37,648 nt of DNA, taken from positions 1,405,025 through 1,442,672 of the forward strand of contig JAHNZQ020003147.1 in assembly GCA_019155205.2 (NCBI GenBank), given 5' to 3'. Shown here in pieces: positions 20,254 to 30,642 of the stretch; position 1 is the first letter of the stretch, and each line of letters opens with the position of its first letter. Position numbers and translations under genes: made by a program. Source of the DNA: Gracilaria vermiculophylla. Taxonomy: Eukaryota > Rhodophyta > Florideophyceae > Gracilariales > Gracilariaceae. The notes beneath the pieces were generated by a model, which saw nothing but the letters and a program-made list of their open reading frames with translations, did no database searches and was not told where the DNA came from.

Positions 20254-20271
20254 AGAAAAGGGGGAGGGGGG
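20254..20271 (+). other. Purine tract between pol and antisense ORF, copy 3
   Basis: Eighteen consecutive purines, twelve bases after the pol stop, matching the tract at 149-165. The position between the converging stop codons of pol and the antisense ORF is the same. Confidence 0.5.
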
Positions 20272-20427
20272 CCCCGACCGGAGTGTTTTTCGCCTCCGCA
20301 GTCTATCCCCTACCCGCAGTTCTCTTTATCGCCTCCAGGATGCCGTTGCTCGCTTTTGGCATGCTCCTACCGTTCGTGGAGCTTCTGCTCCATCCGAAGG
20401 ATGTTTTATTGTTCAGGGTCGCATCAC

Positions 20428-22080
20428 CTACAGGTCACCGAATCGCGTTGAATACTCCGCTTCGAGGCGCGCTTTTGCAGTGAGCGCTTGGCTGTGAAAG
20501 AACTCCGACAGGCTTTCCTTGTGGGCCGCCATCGAGGTCCGGTCTGCCCGGGCCTTGTGGAGCTCTAAGACCCAAGCACGCGCATCGCGCAGAGCCTCTA
20601 CAGAAGAAGCCAAAGCAGGACGGCCTGTCACCAGACACAACTGCACCAACTCCTGGACGGCAGCCTCCAGAGCCCGAGAGGAGACTCCTCCCGACGGTGC
20701 ACCCGATACGGCCACCTCCGTTGCCGGCGCAACAACCGCCGCGGAAGAAGCCGCGGGTGGAGAACCAGCTGTGACAGGGGCTCCCCGACGGGATTCCCCG
20801 GGTTCTGCAATGGAGTTAGGCAAAGCCAAGGATGGAATCGGTGACACCGGAGGTGACGGCGGTGTGGGAACTAGAACGCTTCGCAGGCGAGGCCGAAGAA
20901 CAGGCACAGGGACGCTCCGCAATCGGGGTTGCAACACCGGGGCCGAAGGTACCGGGACGGGAGCAATCTCGTCCTCTTTCATAGGGGACATGGTGGCTAC
21001 CAATGCGGGAGCACTCGGCATTGCGGCGGGCCGCGGAGTTATCACCTCAGGAGGAGCACCGAAATCCTGGGATGGAGCCGGTAACCGACAGGGCGCATGA
21101 TGCGCCAGGCTCTCTATCAAGGGATCATAGTTGGTTTCCCGGAGCCGTATTACCTGAGGAGCCAGTGAAGGCGCCAGACAAGGAAAGGCCGGGTAGGATC
21201 ACCAGTCGTTGTCTCCACTAGGACTCCTCACAATGAGGTAGAACTTATCCTCGCCGTAATCGTAGGAAAGGAAGCCCGGCGTGTCGTTCCACGCCACCTG
21301 CAGGTTGTAGTCCAACAGCGTCTCCGCCTAGGACTCACTCCATGCGGTGCCCTTAACAAGGTTCTGGATGCCAAAGGAGCGTAGGGCCCGGATAATAGAC
21401 GCCAAAAAGAAGAGCAAGCGTCCGTTGGTGGGCTGATACGATGAGTCCCAGTAGAGGCGGCCGTCGCGGCATCGAGTATAGGAAGTGACGCCTTCGTCCG
21501 CTGCTTGGGGAGACGCCATCAGGGTGCCGACAGCGAGCTCCGTCGAGGCGATCAACATGACAAAACGCCCTAGGGAGTCAGGGGTATCTAGAACCTCAGA
21601 TGTGTGGTACGTGATGGTCATGGGTGTCGCCGTACAGAGGTGCGGGGATACCCAGTGGTCCTTGAAGGAGTCGTTCACCTTGCGATAGTCCTTCGGACGC
21701 TGCCCGGAAGGCATGTCATGGAATTCCGGGTTATGCTAACCATAGAAGTACCCGAAGTCGGTGCGTACTCGAGTCTCGTCCACAAGGTGCGTCCTCCATC
21801 GATTTTGGTTGAGCCAGTAGAGGCGATCGTATGGGGGATCGAAGGGAAACACCGCGAGGGCAGAAAGTCCATCGGCAATTCTTCTGGGTCGCCTCGCTCT
21901 CTGGTGTGAGCTCTCCTTGTGGGGCAGTACCTGGAGTCGCGCCCGGATCTCGCGTTCCTCGGCGCACCCCAGATATGGAGTATCGCAGTGTCCCACCGTG
22001 GTTGGAGCGTTGTCACCGTGCATTTGAGTGTGGAGCCAATGAGTGTAATAGGCATCCACCCGGTTCCGCTTCTGGTCGTT
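20428..22080 (-). pseudogene. Retrotransposon antisense ORF, copy 3 (N-terminus deleted, three stops)
   Basis: One continuous frame from 22080 down to the TAG at 20430-20428. It aligns with the copy at 379-2261 from about residue 80 (DQKRNRVDAYYTHWLH) to the end (KARLEAEYSTRFGDL). In-frame stops follow FGYFYG (TGG to TAG, near 21737), TAWSES (near 21330) and GDNDW (near 21200). The last 230 codons are open. Here the C-terminal junction missing in copy 1 is intact (LEAAVQELVQLCLVTGRPA), which locates the frameshift in copy 1. The linker again has two RPRLRSV repeats. The N-terminal 80 residues, the upstream region and the first half of the LTR are removed by one deletion joined at about 22080. 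Confidence 0.75.
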
Positions 22081-22081
22081 A

Positions 22082-22328
22082 TGTCTATCTACGCAGGTTT
22101 CTAAGCCGCCGATCCCCAGGTCACATCATAGCAGCGCCTGTAGGAGCATTGTCCGCCCAATGAACCTTTCCCTCCGCTTGGTGTTTTCGGATCCCTTTTA
22201 AGAATTCCCCCGGCTCGCGACAGCGGAAAGCAGAGACCACCTTTAGGAACACGCACCTTTGTAGTCAACAAAAACTCCTAACGGACGTTGTGCTCTATTT
22301 CCTCGAGAGAAGGGCTGACAGCACCACA
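22082..22328 (+). repeat. 3' LTR remnant of gypsy copy 3 (5'-truncated)
   Basis: Matches the last 247 bp of the LTR (from ATCTACGCAGGTTTCTAAG to ACCACA). The first 300 bp or so are missing, along with the whole region up to antisense-ORF codon 80. A GTC shared at the junction suggests microhomology-mediated deletion. Confidence 0.85.
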
Positions 22329-23577
22329 ATTGTATTTCGCTCAGTAGCGAGAAACATCACCATAACGGTGGAGAGCCTTGTTCAGGAGTTTTGAGTAGTC
22401 GGTTTCCGTCTCTCCTTTTTTGTGGCGTGTGTCTTGCAGAGCGAGGATCGCGGACTGAATCGCCTAGTTGGTAGCATAGGAACGCAGCACGTACTGCAAT
22501 GCTTCCGGCCAGCAACTGAACCCCCCTTCAGAGGTTCAGCTTGAACCTTTGCTAGAGCTGCATCGATCTTTAGCCACCCCCCGTAAGAAAGACGCCAAAG
22601 TAACGGAAGCTTGTCCCTTGTTTATCTCGATTACACCGGCTTCAGTGACCAATCGTGCCAAAACCTCCAATATTATTATGGGGTCTTCTCCAGAAAAGGT
22701 CTGGTTACGCAGTATGAGTTACATTCTCTTGATGCAACTACGCACTGTTCACCTGTCACGGGGTGGTCGTCCCATCGAGGAATCTTCCAGCCAGTAGTAA
22801 AGGTATGACAAACGCTTTCCACACATCGGGTTCGTTGGCTTCAACTCCTTGAGGCCAGAGGGCCTCCTGCTCTTTGCGCGTTTCCATAGCCCCAGCAGTA
22901 GCCAACATCCGCCTGGAGCGGGATCACCGCCTCTTTGGATCCTCAGCATCAGGCTGCCAGCTTTCAGAACCTTCCAGATGAATTAATGAAGAATTCAACG
23001 AAGTCCATTCATCATCATATTGGACATGCTTGGGCACTTTGGATTTCGGCCTACGGCGATTCTTCCGCATCTCTCTCTGCTTATCTCAATGAGAGACAGC
23101 GTTTGGTCCAGCCAGGATTGGCGGGTCCGTCAGGAGTCCGTTTACTGACGTCTCATGGCAGAATGGGACACGGTTGAACCGGGTCTCAACTCCTTCTACG
23201 AAGCGGGCCGGTCCACCGAAACATTCCAATATGGTGTTGACGTCTGATCTCAGAAGAAGCACGTCCTCGACGATCTCCTCTACGAGATTAGCCTCAACAA
23301 CCCCCCATACAGCAGGGAACTTCCTCGAAAGGGTTTCAGGGGTGGCCTGTAAAGCGCGAAACTGCCCTACCAGGTCCTCACCAGGAGAAAGTCCAACAGT
23401 ACCTCGTGCGTTTCGGGCCTCCACTTCGGCAGCAATTGCCAAGGACGATTTAACAACGGGTGTCAGGAACTTCAGCAAAGCTGGAAGGAGGTCTCGGTTC
23501 TCCAAATCATAGCGTAAAGATTTGGAACCCTTCGCAGCTATTTTCGATCCATTCCGTACCGGGTGTCGTGAATGCAA
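22329..23577 (-). pseudogene. Degenerate retroelement gag-like sequence
   Basis: From the ATG at 23577 a frame of 163 codons reads leftward (helical, with SRKFPAVWGVVEANLVEEIVEDVLLLRSD). After stops and shifts it continues with LEVLARLVTEAGVIEI, SVTLASFLRGVAKDR, EALQYVLRSYATN and ETETDYSKLLNKALHRYGDV near 22350-22700. Two features are typical of retrotransposon capsids: an [FL]..L..F(L)xGxA segment followed by a polypeptide with E.E..Y...L..A. It is unlike the gag at 15877, so it is another family. It ends exactly at the gypsy LTR. I see no protease, RT or zinc knuckle. Assignment is by pattern only. Confidence 0.45.
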
Positions 23578-24138
23578 CCGGATGTTCGGTTGATCGCCAC
23601 CTTGGTGAGAGCGACTGCGAGAGATTACAGACTCTGTCCCATATTGCTTATTCGGTATCTTAGAACCGTAGAAGCGGGAAACCCATTGAGGTATATGGAA
23701 AACAAATCCTTAAAGAGGAGGCAAACATGCAACTGATCCTTTTCAGTCGAGAGACTACTTGTATTTCAATTGTCCACAAGAGGAAGAAGCCCACCAAGAC
23801 GTTCGAACCTTCTTTCACAGAGATAATTTGACGGTAGAGTCCTCTCGAGGAAGCATTATGACAATGCGAGATTTAAGACCATGGTTGCCCGGGCAGCACT
23901 CGGCGAAAGAGATATAGGTAAGATCCCCATCAGGAGGGTGTATGGCTGTGCGATGCCTTCTTGAAGGAAAAAGACAGGAAAATGGATGAGCGTGGGTTAT
24001 GCGATCGACAAAGTGGAAAATGTATCGTAAAGGTGAGAAACGGGGGGCAGCCGTAAGTTGAAAAATAGAAATCGTAAAGGTTCTTATACAAGAAGCGAGC
24101 ACAGGGAAACTGGTTGTATACCCTAGTATGAGCGCTCT
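23578..24138. other. Spacer, no gene recognised
   Basis: No coding or RNA signal. It may be 5' non-coding sequence of the gag-like element that lies to its left. Confidence 0.4.
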
Positions 24139-24896
24139 CAGCGAACCAGGTGGATCAGCAAGCGTACGCTACCGGATTTCCTTCGCAAGAGGAAAATACT
24201 GACGAAGGCGGATGGCTCATATGCGGAATCTTGGTTACCTTTTACTGAGAGAGGCGGAGGTGACGTTGGCGTATTTAAGTATTGTCGTGCTTATTAAAAA
24301 AATTTTAGAATTCCTAAATAAATAAATATCAGGCCATTCAGGCCACTTCCCGTGCACTGTAGCAGGCACCGGTTCTTCTCGGAATTTCCCGTGTCATAAG
24401 TAAAGAACGTGTACTACCGGCCGTTTACGCTGCTTTTACTTATGGTAATCCTCTCTTGCGAATTTCACAGTAAGAGCCCATATGAGAGAGTACTCTGAAG
24501 AACGGGCGTGCACCCCATCAACGAGCAAGGCGATGAGCAACAGTACAATGCGGAATATACCTCGTGAGAGGCAAATATCGTCGTAAGCGGAAAACTGAGA
24601 GACGGAATCCTAGATACCTTTTACTGAGGGTGGCGTCAGTGACGCTGACGCGCTTAAATACTATTGTGCTACTTACATAAATAGGAAACTTCAATATAGA
24701 TAAATACACAGCCACTTGGGCCACCACCTGTGCACTGTCCCAGGCGCCAGTCCTACTGAGAGTTCCCTGTTCTACAATTATAGGACTCGTACTGCCGGCC
24801 GCTTGGACGGGATTTAGTCATATCAGCCATCTATCATCAGCTTCTCGGTAAACTTCCATATACGAGAATACCCGAAAAACAGGTATGCACCTCACT
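24139..24896. repeat. Tandem duplication of a 380 bp unit
   Basis: Units 24139-24518 and 24519-24896 abut head to tail. Shared blocks keep an offset of 377-380 bp throughout: CAGCGA/CAACGA at the starts, TACCTTTTACTGAG at 24236 and 24615, GTGCACTGT in the middle, TACTACCGGCCG against TACTGCCGGCCG, and GTGCAC/ATGCAC at the ends. Identity is roughly 70% by eye. No coding potential; each unit has a TTTAAGTA/TTAAATAC block. They could be two LTRs of the neighbouring gag-like element or a satellite-like duplication. Confidence 0.7.
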
Positions 24897-25002
24897 TGCG
24901 GTCCACTATCGTGTTGTTTTACCCATAGTTCAGTCCTTCATGCTCCAAAGAAATTTCCACTATGTTTGATTCAAGTAAACAAGCATTTAAGGGATTTCTT
25001 TC

Positions 25003-25462
25003 GTTGTACCTTCAGTTCCCAGTTCGAGATGGTAGCGCACAGCGTCCGTTGGGAGTGTTTGGTGACTCCATAGGCTCGAGTTCCTAAATGTGCTCTTCGG
25101 TAATCAAGATAACCGGCCAGGAGAATACATAAAGGAGTTGCACAAGCACCAAGGGGGGAACGGAGCTCGCTGGGCGTACAATGCATCTAGATGCGCTGCT
25201 AAGACGCAACCTGGGGATCCACGGCTTCGAAATCTAAAGGCGTTCGACAAAGGACTCCAATTGGAAAAAGTAGAGGAAGACTCAAGGGTGCTTCATTTAC
25301 TTCCCCCAGAGGCGGCGCTTGACTGGCCGATTAAGTACCCTGCCGCGAGCCCGCCTCGATAGGTCTCACTACTGTAACAATTACCAGCAGTACTTAGCGA
25401 AAACCAATCTAATTTTTATAATTGCTCAAGAACAATATCACCTTAGGATCCACTGTAAAACA
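25003..25462 (-). repeat. Divergent 3' LTR of gypsy copy 4
   Basis: Reverse-oriented match to the family LTR. It begins near GTTGTACCTTCAG (the TGTGGTACTGTCAG end), passes GTGACTCC, GACTCAAGGGTGCTT and CCCGCCTCG...AGGTC, and ends AGGATCCACTGTAAAACA at 25462. Length is about 460 bp, so part of the U3 region is missing. The polypurine tract GAAAAGAGG (reverse of 25465-25473) follows directly, which identifies this as the 3' LTR. Confidence 0.75.
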
Positions 25463-26059
25463 TACCTCTTTTCGTGAAGTGCACCACATGTTCTACCTGC
25501 ATATTATCTTATATCGGTCCTTAAGTGGCTGCTGATGGCGGTGACGTCATTATGGTTCTCGCATGATGCGTCAAATCTCGCCTTTCAGGAGTTTCCCTTG
25601 ACCTCTCCAGTATTCAAGCGCGGGATCGACTTTGGGCTTGCGTATCTTTTTTGAGCTGTTATTGTGTCCCAAGCTATTCTTGACCCAGCCTCATCTGCTC
25701 TTCTTTGGCATACCCCGCTGGTGCTATGGCGCAAGTTGGCGGTGTTGTCTTCCGCGCAACCGGAAAGTGGTCCGTACGGCGAGAGTTTTCTGCGCTCGCG
25801 GCCAGAGCGTGGAGTGTTCCGGCTTGCTCGCCGGAATCTCCACGTGGTGCCTTGCCGCCGATTACATTACGGCGCTTGACTCTCCAAGTTCCTCCAGGAT
25901 CTCTTTCGGGAAGCTTTTGAGTTATCGCGTCTGCTTCTTCATCTCCAGTGGGGGCGTCTTAATTCATAATCTCTTCTCTTGCGTTACAGTCTGTCTTTTT
26001 TGGATATTAACTCTCCCATTGACATGGTGCTTGTTTCCTGAGTGTCTCTCAATCATCAG
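25463..26059. other. Spacer between LTR and antisense ORF, copy 4
   Basis: Alignable in patches to 37088-37450 (for example the stretches around 25690-25760 and 37330-37390). About 1.3 kb present in copy 1 between LTR and the linker of the antisense ORF is absent, so a deletion removed the ORF's N-terminal domain. Frames in this stretch are not convincing genes. Confidence 0.5.
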
Positions 26060-26764
26060 ATGCCACTGCTGCGTGTCCCTGATTATGATCTTACGGTGCG
26101 GAGTCTGACAATCCGTATGCCACTTCCATCGTTGTCTCCGTTACAGGACGTGGTTGCGCTCCCCGAGGTCGTGGCGTGGCCTTCTGCAGCGATATCTGGT
26201 GCGACCTTTATGGAGGGGGACGAAATTACTCCCTTCTCAATTGATTCGGCCGCGAAAGTGCAATCCCGTTTGAGGAGCGTCCGGGTTCCGGTTATCCAGC
26301 CTCAATTGCAAAGCGTCCCGGCTTCTATGCCGGCGTCACCTCGGGTGCCGGCTACTTCGTCCTCGTCCTTGCTGTCCTCTGCGTCCATGGCGGAAGCATC
26401 CGCTCGGAAGTCTACCGTTTCGCCTGGTTCGCCGTCTGCATCTCTTTCTGTGGGGGCTCTTATGCCGTCGGCAGAGAGGGTCGCTTCCGGAGAATCCCCG
26501 GGCCGGTCGTCCTCTGAGACTCTTGGTACCGCCATTCAGGAGTTGGTGCAGGCGTATCTGGTGACGAATCACTCTGTGCCTGTTTCTCGTGTGGAGGCCA
26601 TCCGCGAAACTCGTGAATGGATCTTCGAGCTGCACAGGGCACGGGCGGACCGAGCCTCGATGTCTGCCATCAAGGAAAGCCTGAAGAAGTACATAAATAG
26701 CCGAGCTCTCGCAGTGAAGGCTCGCCTGGATGCAAAGTACTCGACGCGGTTCAGCAATTTTTAG
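26060..26764 (+). CDS. Retrotransposon antisense ORF, copy 4 (C-terminal part, open)
   Basis: From the first ATG (26060) 234 codons are open to TAG. The sequence starts at LLRVPDYDLTVRSL, equal to the WLRVPDYEPLMESL point near residue 388 of copy 1. It keeps the Pro/Val/Ser linker with RLRSVRVPVIQPQLQSVP repeats and the C-terminal helical region (IQELVQAYLVTNHSVP, FELHRARADRASMSAIKESL, KARLDAKYSTRFSNF). The stop is at the position seen in copies 1 and 3. Amino-acid divergence from those is large, yet there is no stop or frameshift, unlike the gag and pol of the same copy. It may be only a relic; a transcribed, shortened protein is possible. Function unknown. Confidence 0.6.
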   Translation: MPLLRVPDYDLTVRSLTIRMPLPSLSPLQDVVALPEVVAWPSAAISGATFMEGDEITPFSIDSAAKVQSRLRSVRVPVIQPQLQSVPASMPASPRVPATSSSSLLSSASMAEASARKSTVSPGSPSASLSVGALMPSAERVASGESPGRSSSETLGTAIQELVQAYLVTNHSVPVSRVEAIRETREWIFELHRARADRASMSAIKESLKKYINSRALAVKARLDAKYSTRFSNF

Positions 26765-27096
26765 GCTGAAATACACTTACGATGAGTGTGAGCCTACGTA
26801 ATGACAGAGTAAAATACATTTGAAGTAGAGCAGAGGATCCCTGACTGGTGATTGCAGTACGAACGGGCTGCGCCCGATCACCCAGCGAGAAGAGGTGCCG
26901 CCGCAGAAGCGCACGATATGCAGGCAACGGCGACCTGGAGGCTTAAAAGACGAGTCCAGGTGAGGGGGAAGTAGCGAAGAACGAAAAAAAAACCCACAGC
27001 TACAGGTGGCGGGGAAGTAGCAAAGAACGAAAAACAAACCCAGCTTGGCGCCCGTCCTCCTTTCCTTATCGTTAACGCCTATATGGAAATGCGTTA
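26765..27096. other. Convergence zone between antisense ORF and pol, copy 4
   Basis: No gene. It contains a direct repeat GGGGAAGTAGC(G/A)AAGAACGAAAAA (near 26966 and 27011) and the pyrimidine run 27055-27067, the reverse of the purine tract found between pol and the antisense ORF in copies 1 and 3. Confidence 0.6.
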
Positions 27097-30000
27097 CTAT
27101 TCCAGATTAGCGTGGTATCGTCGGAGGAAATTCTTCGAAATGTGTCCCAGAGATTCTTTCGTGTCACCGTTTGAGGCGTACGCGTACCAGCGGATGCAGT
27201 AAAGTATTCCTGCAAGTTTCTGTCCGTGAGAGACAATATGGTTCATCGTATAGAGGATATCATCTTTAGGGGTCATGGTGGCGTCTGGGGCTTCCATCAA
27301 TGATTAACCGAGAGATATTATGGGATATCCAGTATCCATTGGTGTCGTCGCTCCTGAGATGGGTTGAGTAGGATTATCCGTGGGTGGCTCCGGAGGTGGG
27401 GTGGCGGCCGTTCCGGAAAAGCCAGGCATTGGGACTTTTGTCCCCCTATCGCTAGAGACAACGTCTCGGAGCCCTTTAACGTGATGGTGACAGTGTCCAT
27501 GAAGGTATCAAGAACTTTATAAGGCCCTGAGATGCTTGGCTCTAACTTGCGCGTGACGTCCGGTGGTTTATCAGACGTCTCCCTAGGTTTGTCGAGGAAA
27601 ACCTTATAGCTTTCCTTCAGGTGAGGGCCTTCTTTCACCTTCCGGTCAAAACTCCATTCATATCTTCCTTGGGATGCATTGATTCTCCTCTTTGTGAGAA
27701 AGAACTCGTCCTAATAACGCCTTGAAATGGAGCGCTTTGCTTGAGCCGCAGTTGGTGCCTTTGGCCTATACGTCGGGTGCACTGCGGCGCGTTCCGCTGG
27801 AACGACACGAGATGGGACGGGCAAAACCACCAGATTGTAAGGAGTGGTCCCCGTGGAGCGGTGCACCTGCAGGTGGTATGTATACGTGAGCAGGCCTAAG
27901 TATGCGTCCCAATCCTTTTGGTGGTCTGCAGCGGAGTGTTCCAACCTTGAGGCAGTGGTTTTTTGAGACTTCTCCGCCTTTCTGCTGGTCTGCGGGTGGT
28001 ATGCTGCGGTAAACAACTGCTTTATTCCCAGCATTTTGAAGAATAACGCTGAATATCTTCCCCTCGAACTGTGGACCATTTTCCTTAAAGAGATACAATG
28101 GGATTCCAAATAGGTAAAACCAACTCTCCATAGGTCCTGGCAATTACTGCTGCAATGTTTCTCCGGAGGAGGATGGCATGCGTGATCTTCGAGAACCGAT
28201 CGGAGATCTCGTGGGTAAATCCGTATCCTTTCTCAAACTTGGGGAGAGGCCCCAGAATATCCATAGCCACGAACTGCGAAGTTTCTGAATGCGGGAACAG
28301 GTTGAGTGAGGTCCGGTGTTTGTGAGTATTCCCCCAAGCGGCGGTGTACGATTGCCCATCCGCTACCCTTTGGAAGGCCTCATTAGCAATGTGCGGCCAA
28401 TAAAACTCCCTCATCATGGTGACATTCATGCGCGATCCACCGGGGTGCCCGGCGAGGCAAGGATATTGCGATAAATACAGCACCCTCCCCCTTAGCCTCG
28501 TCGGGCCACCTTTTGGAGAGCATTGTCTAATAGAGCGCGGCATACAAGTATGCCGTTTTGATCGACATGGAATGATGATGTTAGACCCCCCATGGTGGCA
28601 AGGCGCTCCTTGCAGTACGCATCAGTAATCTGCTCCATCAGAAAGTCCGCTATTGCGATGGAGCGAACTTCGTTTTTCTCCTCGACGAGGGCAATTACCT
28701 CCGTGAGACTACTAAACGTGCCACGAAGTTCACAGAATTCCACGCATTCACCTTCAAATCCTTCTTTCCTGTCGGCATTCTCGATGAATAGAAATGGAAT
28801 AGTGTCCACTAACGGTGTTTTATCTTCTCCTTTGTTGACCGCCTGGTGCTTTATGCAACAGCCGTGAACCACGTCAAAATTGTACTCCAGGAGGTGTAGA
28901 CTTTACCTCTCCAGTCGATCGAAAGCATCGGTCAAAGACAGTATCCACTTCAGCGATGCATGGTCCTTCCTCATAGTGAAAAGCGCGCCTTCCGAGTGTA
29001 AGCCGAAACGGAACACCGCCAATACAGTGGCAAAGCACCCGCGCTCGAGGTGGATTAATTCCGTTCCGGCGATGAAAGGCTGCGAGTCCAGTAACCTTTA
29101 GATTGCAGTACTCCTTCAGGTTATTCCTGTAAGAGGGCACATTCGACATGATATATACAAGCGTCTGTGTCCAGCACTATTTGATCGTTCGGCTTCGACA
29201 GGTCCAAGATCATTGGCTCTATTAGTCTCTTCCTCATGGAGTTAAAGGCTTCGAAATCTTTGTCCTTCAAGGAGGCCCAGGGTATCGGTTTGTTCCTCTC
29301 CAAAAGGCGATTTAACCGCCCCACAATACGGGAGAAGCTCGGGACAAAATTCCGAGAGCAATTCACAACCCCATGAAGCAGCAGAGCTTCGTCTGATGTG
29401 TGGGAGGGTGAGCTTCCTTGTTGGCGTCTTCAGTCTTTTTGGAAAAGTTTAGGCCGCACGAAAGCTTAATGTGCCCCAGGTAATCCACCGAGAAATCATG
29501 AAAGGAATAATTATCCAGTTTTAACGTCAGTCCGGCATTTTTGAGGAACTGTAGCACGTGCTTCACATTTATAAAGTGCTCCTCTGCCCTGCGGGGGTAT
29601 CAAATGATATCGTAAATTTACAACAGGGCGTACCGTTATTTCACCTTCGACAGAATTATGTCCACCGCTCATTGAAACGTTGCGGGTGCATTTTTCAATC
29701 CAAATGGCATCCTTAGGAATCTGAAAATTCCATACTGGGATATGAACGTTGTCTTATCCTCATCGGATTCATCCATCGCAATTCGCCAGTAGCCCGTGTT
29801 GGCATCTAGCGTGAAGAAAATGGATGCATCACCTTAGGAGTCAATACATTCCTCCGTATGGGGTATCGGATACGATTCACGTACCGTCACGTCGTTAAAG
29901 CATCTATATTCATTGCAGAACGTTAAGGAATCATAAGTTTTCTTCGAAAACACTACCCACTACCGGGAAGGTCCATTCGGAATTTGAGAGCTCTTTCTCG

Positions 30001-30642
30001 ACTTTATCTATCATCCGCTGGATGCAGAGGTCTGTCCCCGCGGTCGGTCCATCCGCCGGGGGCAGAGGTCTGTCCCCAAACTTCGGCCTACCTTCTGGCG
30101 GATATTTAGATTTTCTTTCGCACCCGGAGATTATGTGACTGCCTCTTCTTGTTATCATTACCCGCTTGTCGCGTAATGGCGTCCGGGCCCGGTGATCCTG
30201 GCAGGATACCTACAGTAGCGGCGTAGTGAAACGTCACCTTCCGCTGGCGTGGATATGTTGAACGTACATACCGATCCACAAAGGAAGTGCCCAACATGCA
30301 TTGCGATGCCAAGTTGGTCGCCACGAAGAACCACACGTTTACCTGTAAGGAGCCCAGCTGGAGATACAAAAATGATGCTCCGAGGATTTTCAATGCTGGA
30401 GGCGACGCGTTTCGCACCGTAGGGAGATTGCATGTCGTCACGGGGCCGAAAGGAGACCGCGGAGGTATGTCAGCGTGCACTACGTTTGGGCCAGTTCCGA
30501 TGTTAAAAGTAGCGAGCACCACTGCGGGGGCGAGTGGGAAACATCCTGAAGAGACAAACACCTTATAATTCTCACGGCGAAGCGTGCAAACAGAGTCCTC
30601 AAGGGTGCCAAATGGGTCAAAATTGGTTGGGGGGTTCGCCAA
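27097..30642 (-). pseudogene. gypsy Pol remnants of copy 4 (protease to chromodomain)
   Basis: Pieces in several frames, in order from the right. 30642-30158: retropepsin-like stretch (WFFVATNLASQCMLGTSFVDRYV). 29566-29366: RT end (LQFLKNAGLTLKL, SVDYLGHI). 29366-29121: SFSRIVGRLNRLLE and LDTDAC (RNase H start). 28872-28492: linker. 28543-28085: integrase zinc finger (LSQYPCLAGHPGG) and core (VAMDILGPLP). 28109-27711: FTAAYHPQTSRKAE. 27638-27318: GPYKVLDTF. 27300-27097: chromodomain (ILYCIRWYAYAS, FLRRYHANL). Several shifts and stops separate them. A 16 bp direct repeat GCAGAGGTCTGTCCCC at 30026 and 30061 marks a local duplication near the start of RT. Dead. Confidence 0.85.

Larger units (their letters stand above)
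15170..22328 (+). mobile_element. Ty3/gypsy chromovirus copy 3, nearly full length
   Basis: 5' LTR, leader, gag, a 100-N assembly gap, RT-RNaseH-integrase-chromodomain, purine tract, antisense ORF and the 3' part of the 3' LTR follow in order over 7.2 kb. The flanks do not form a target duplication: AAGAG before the 5' LTR, ATTGT after the 3' LTR. LTR ends shared between both sides differ at roughly one site in seven by eye, so the copy is not recent or has been reshuffled. Gag, pol and the antisense ORF all carry stops, so it is not autonomous. Confidence 0.9.

Noticed and set aside
22535..22550. Short palindrome GGTTCAGCTTGAACC
   Set aside because: Lies inside the gag-like remnant and has no run of T after it or any other terminator or operator context.
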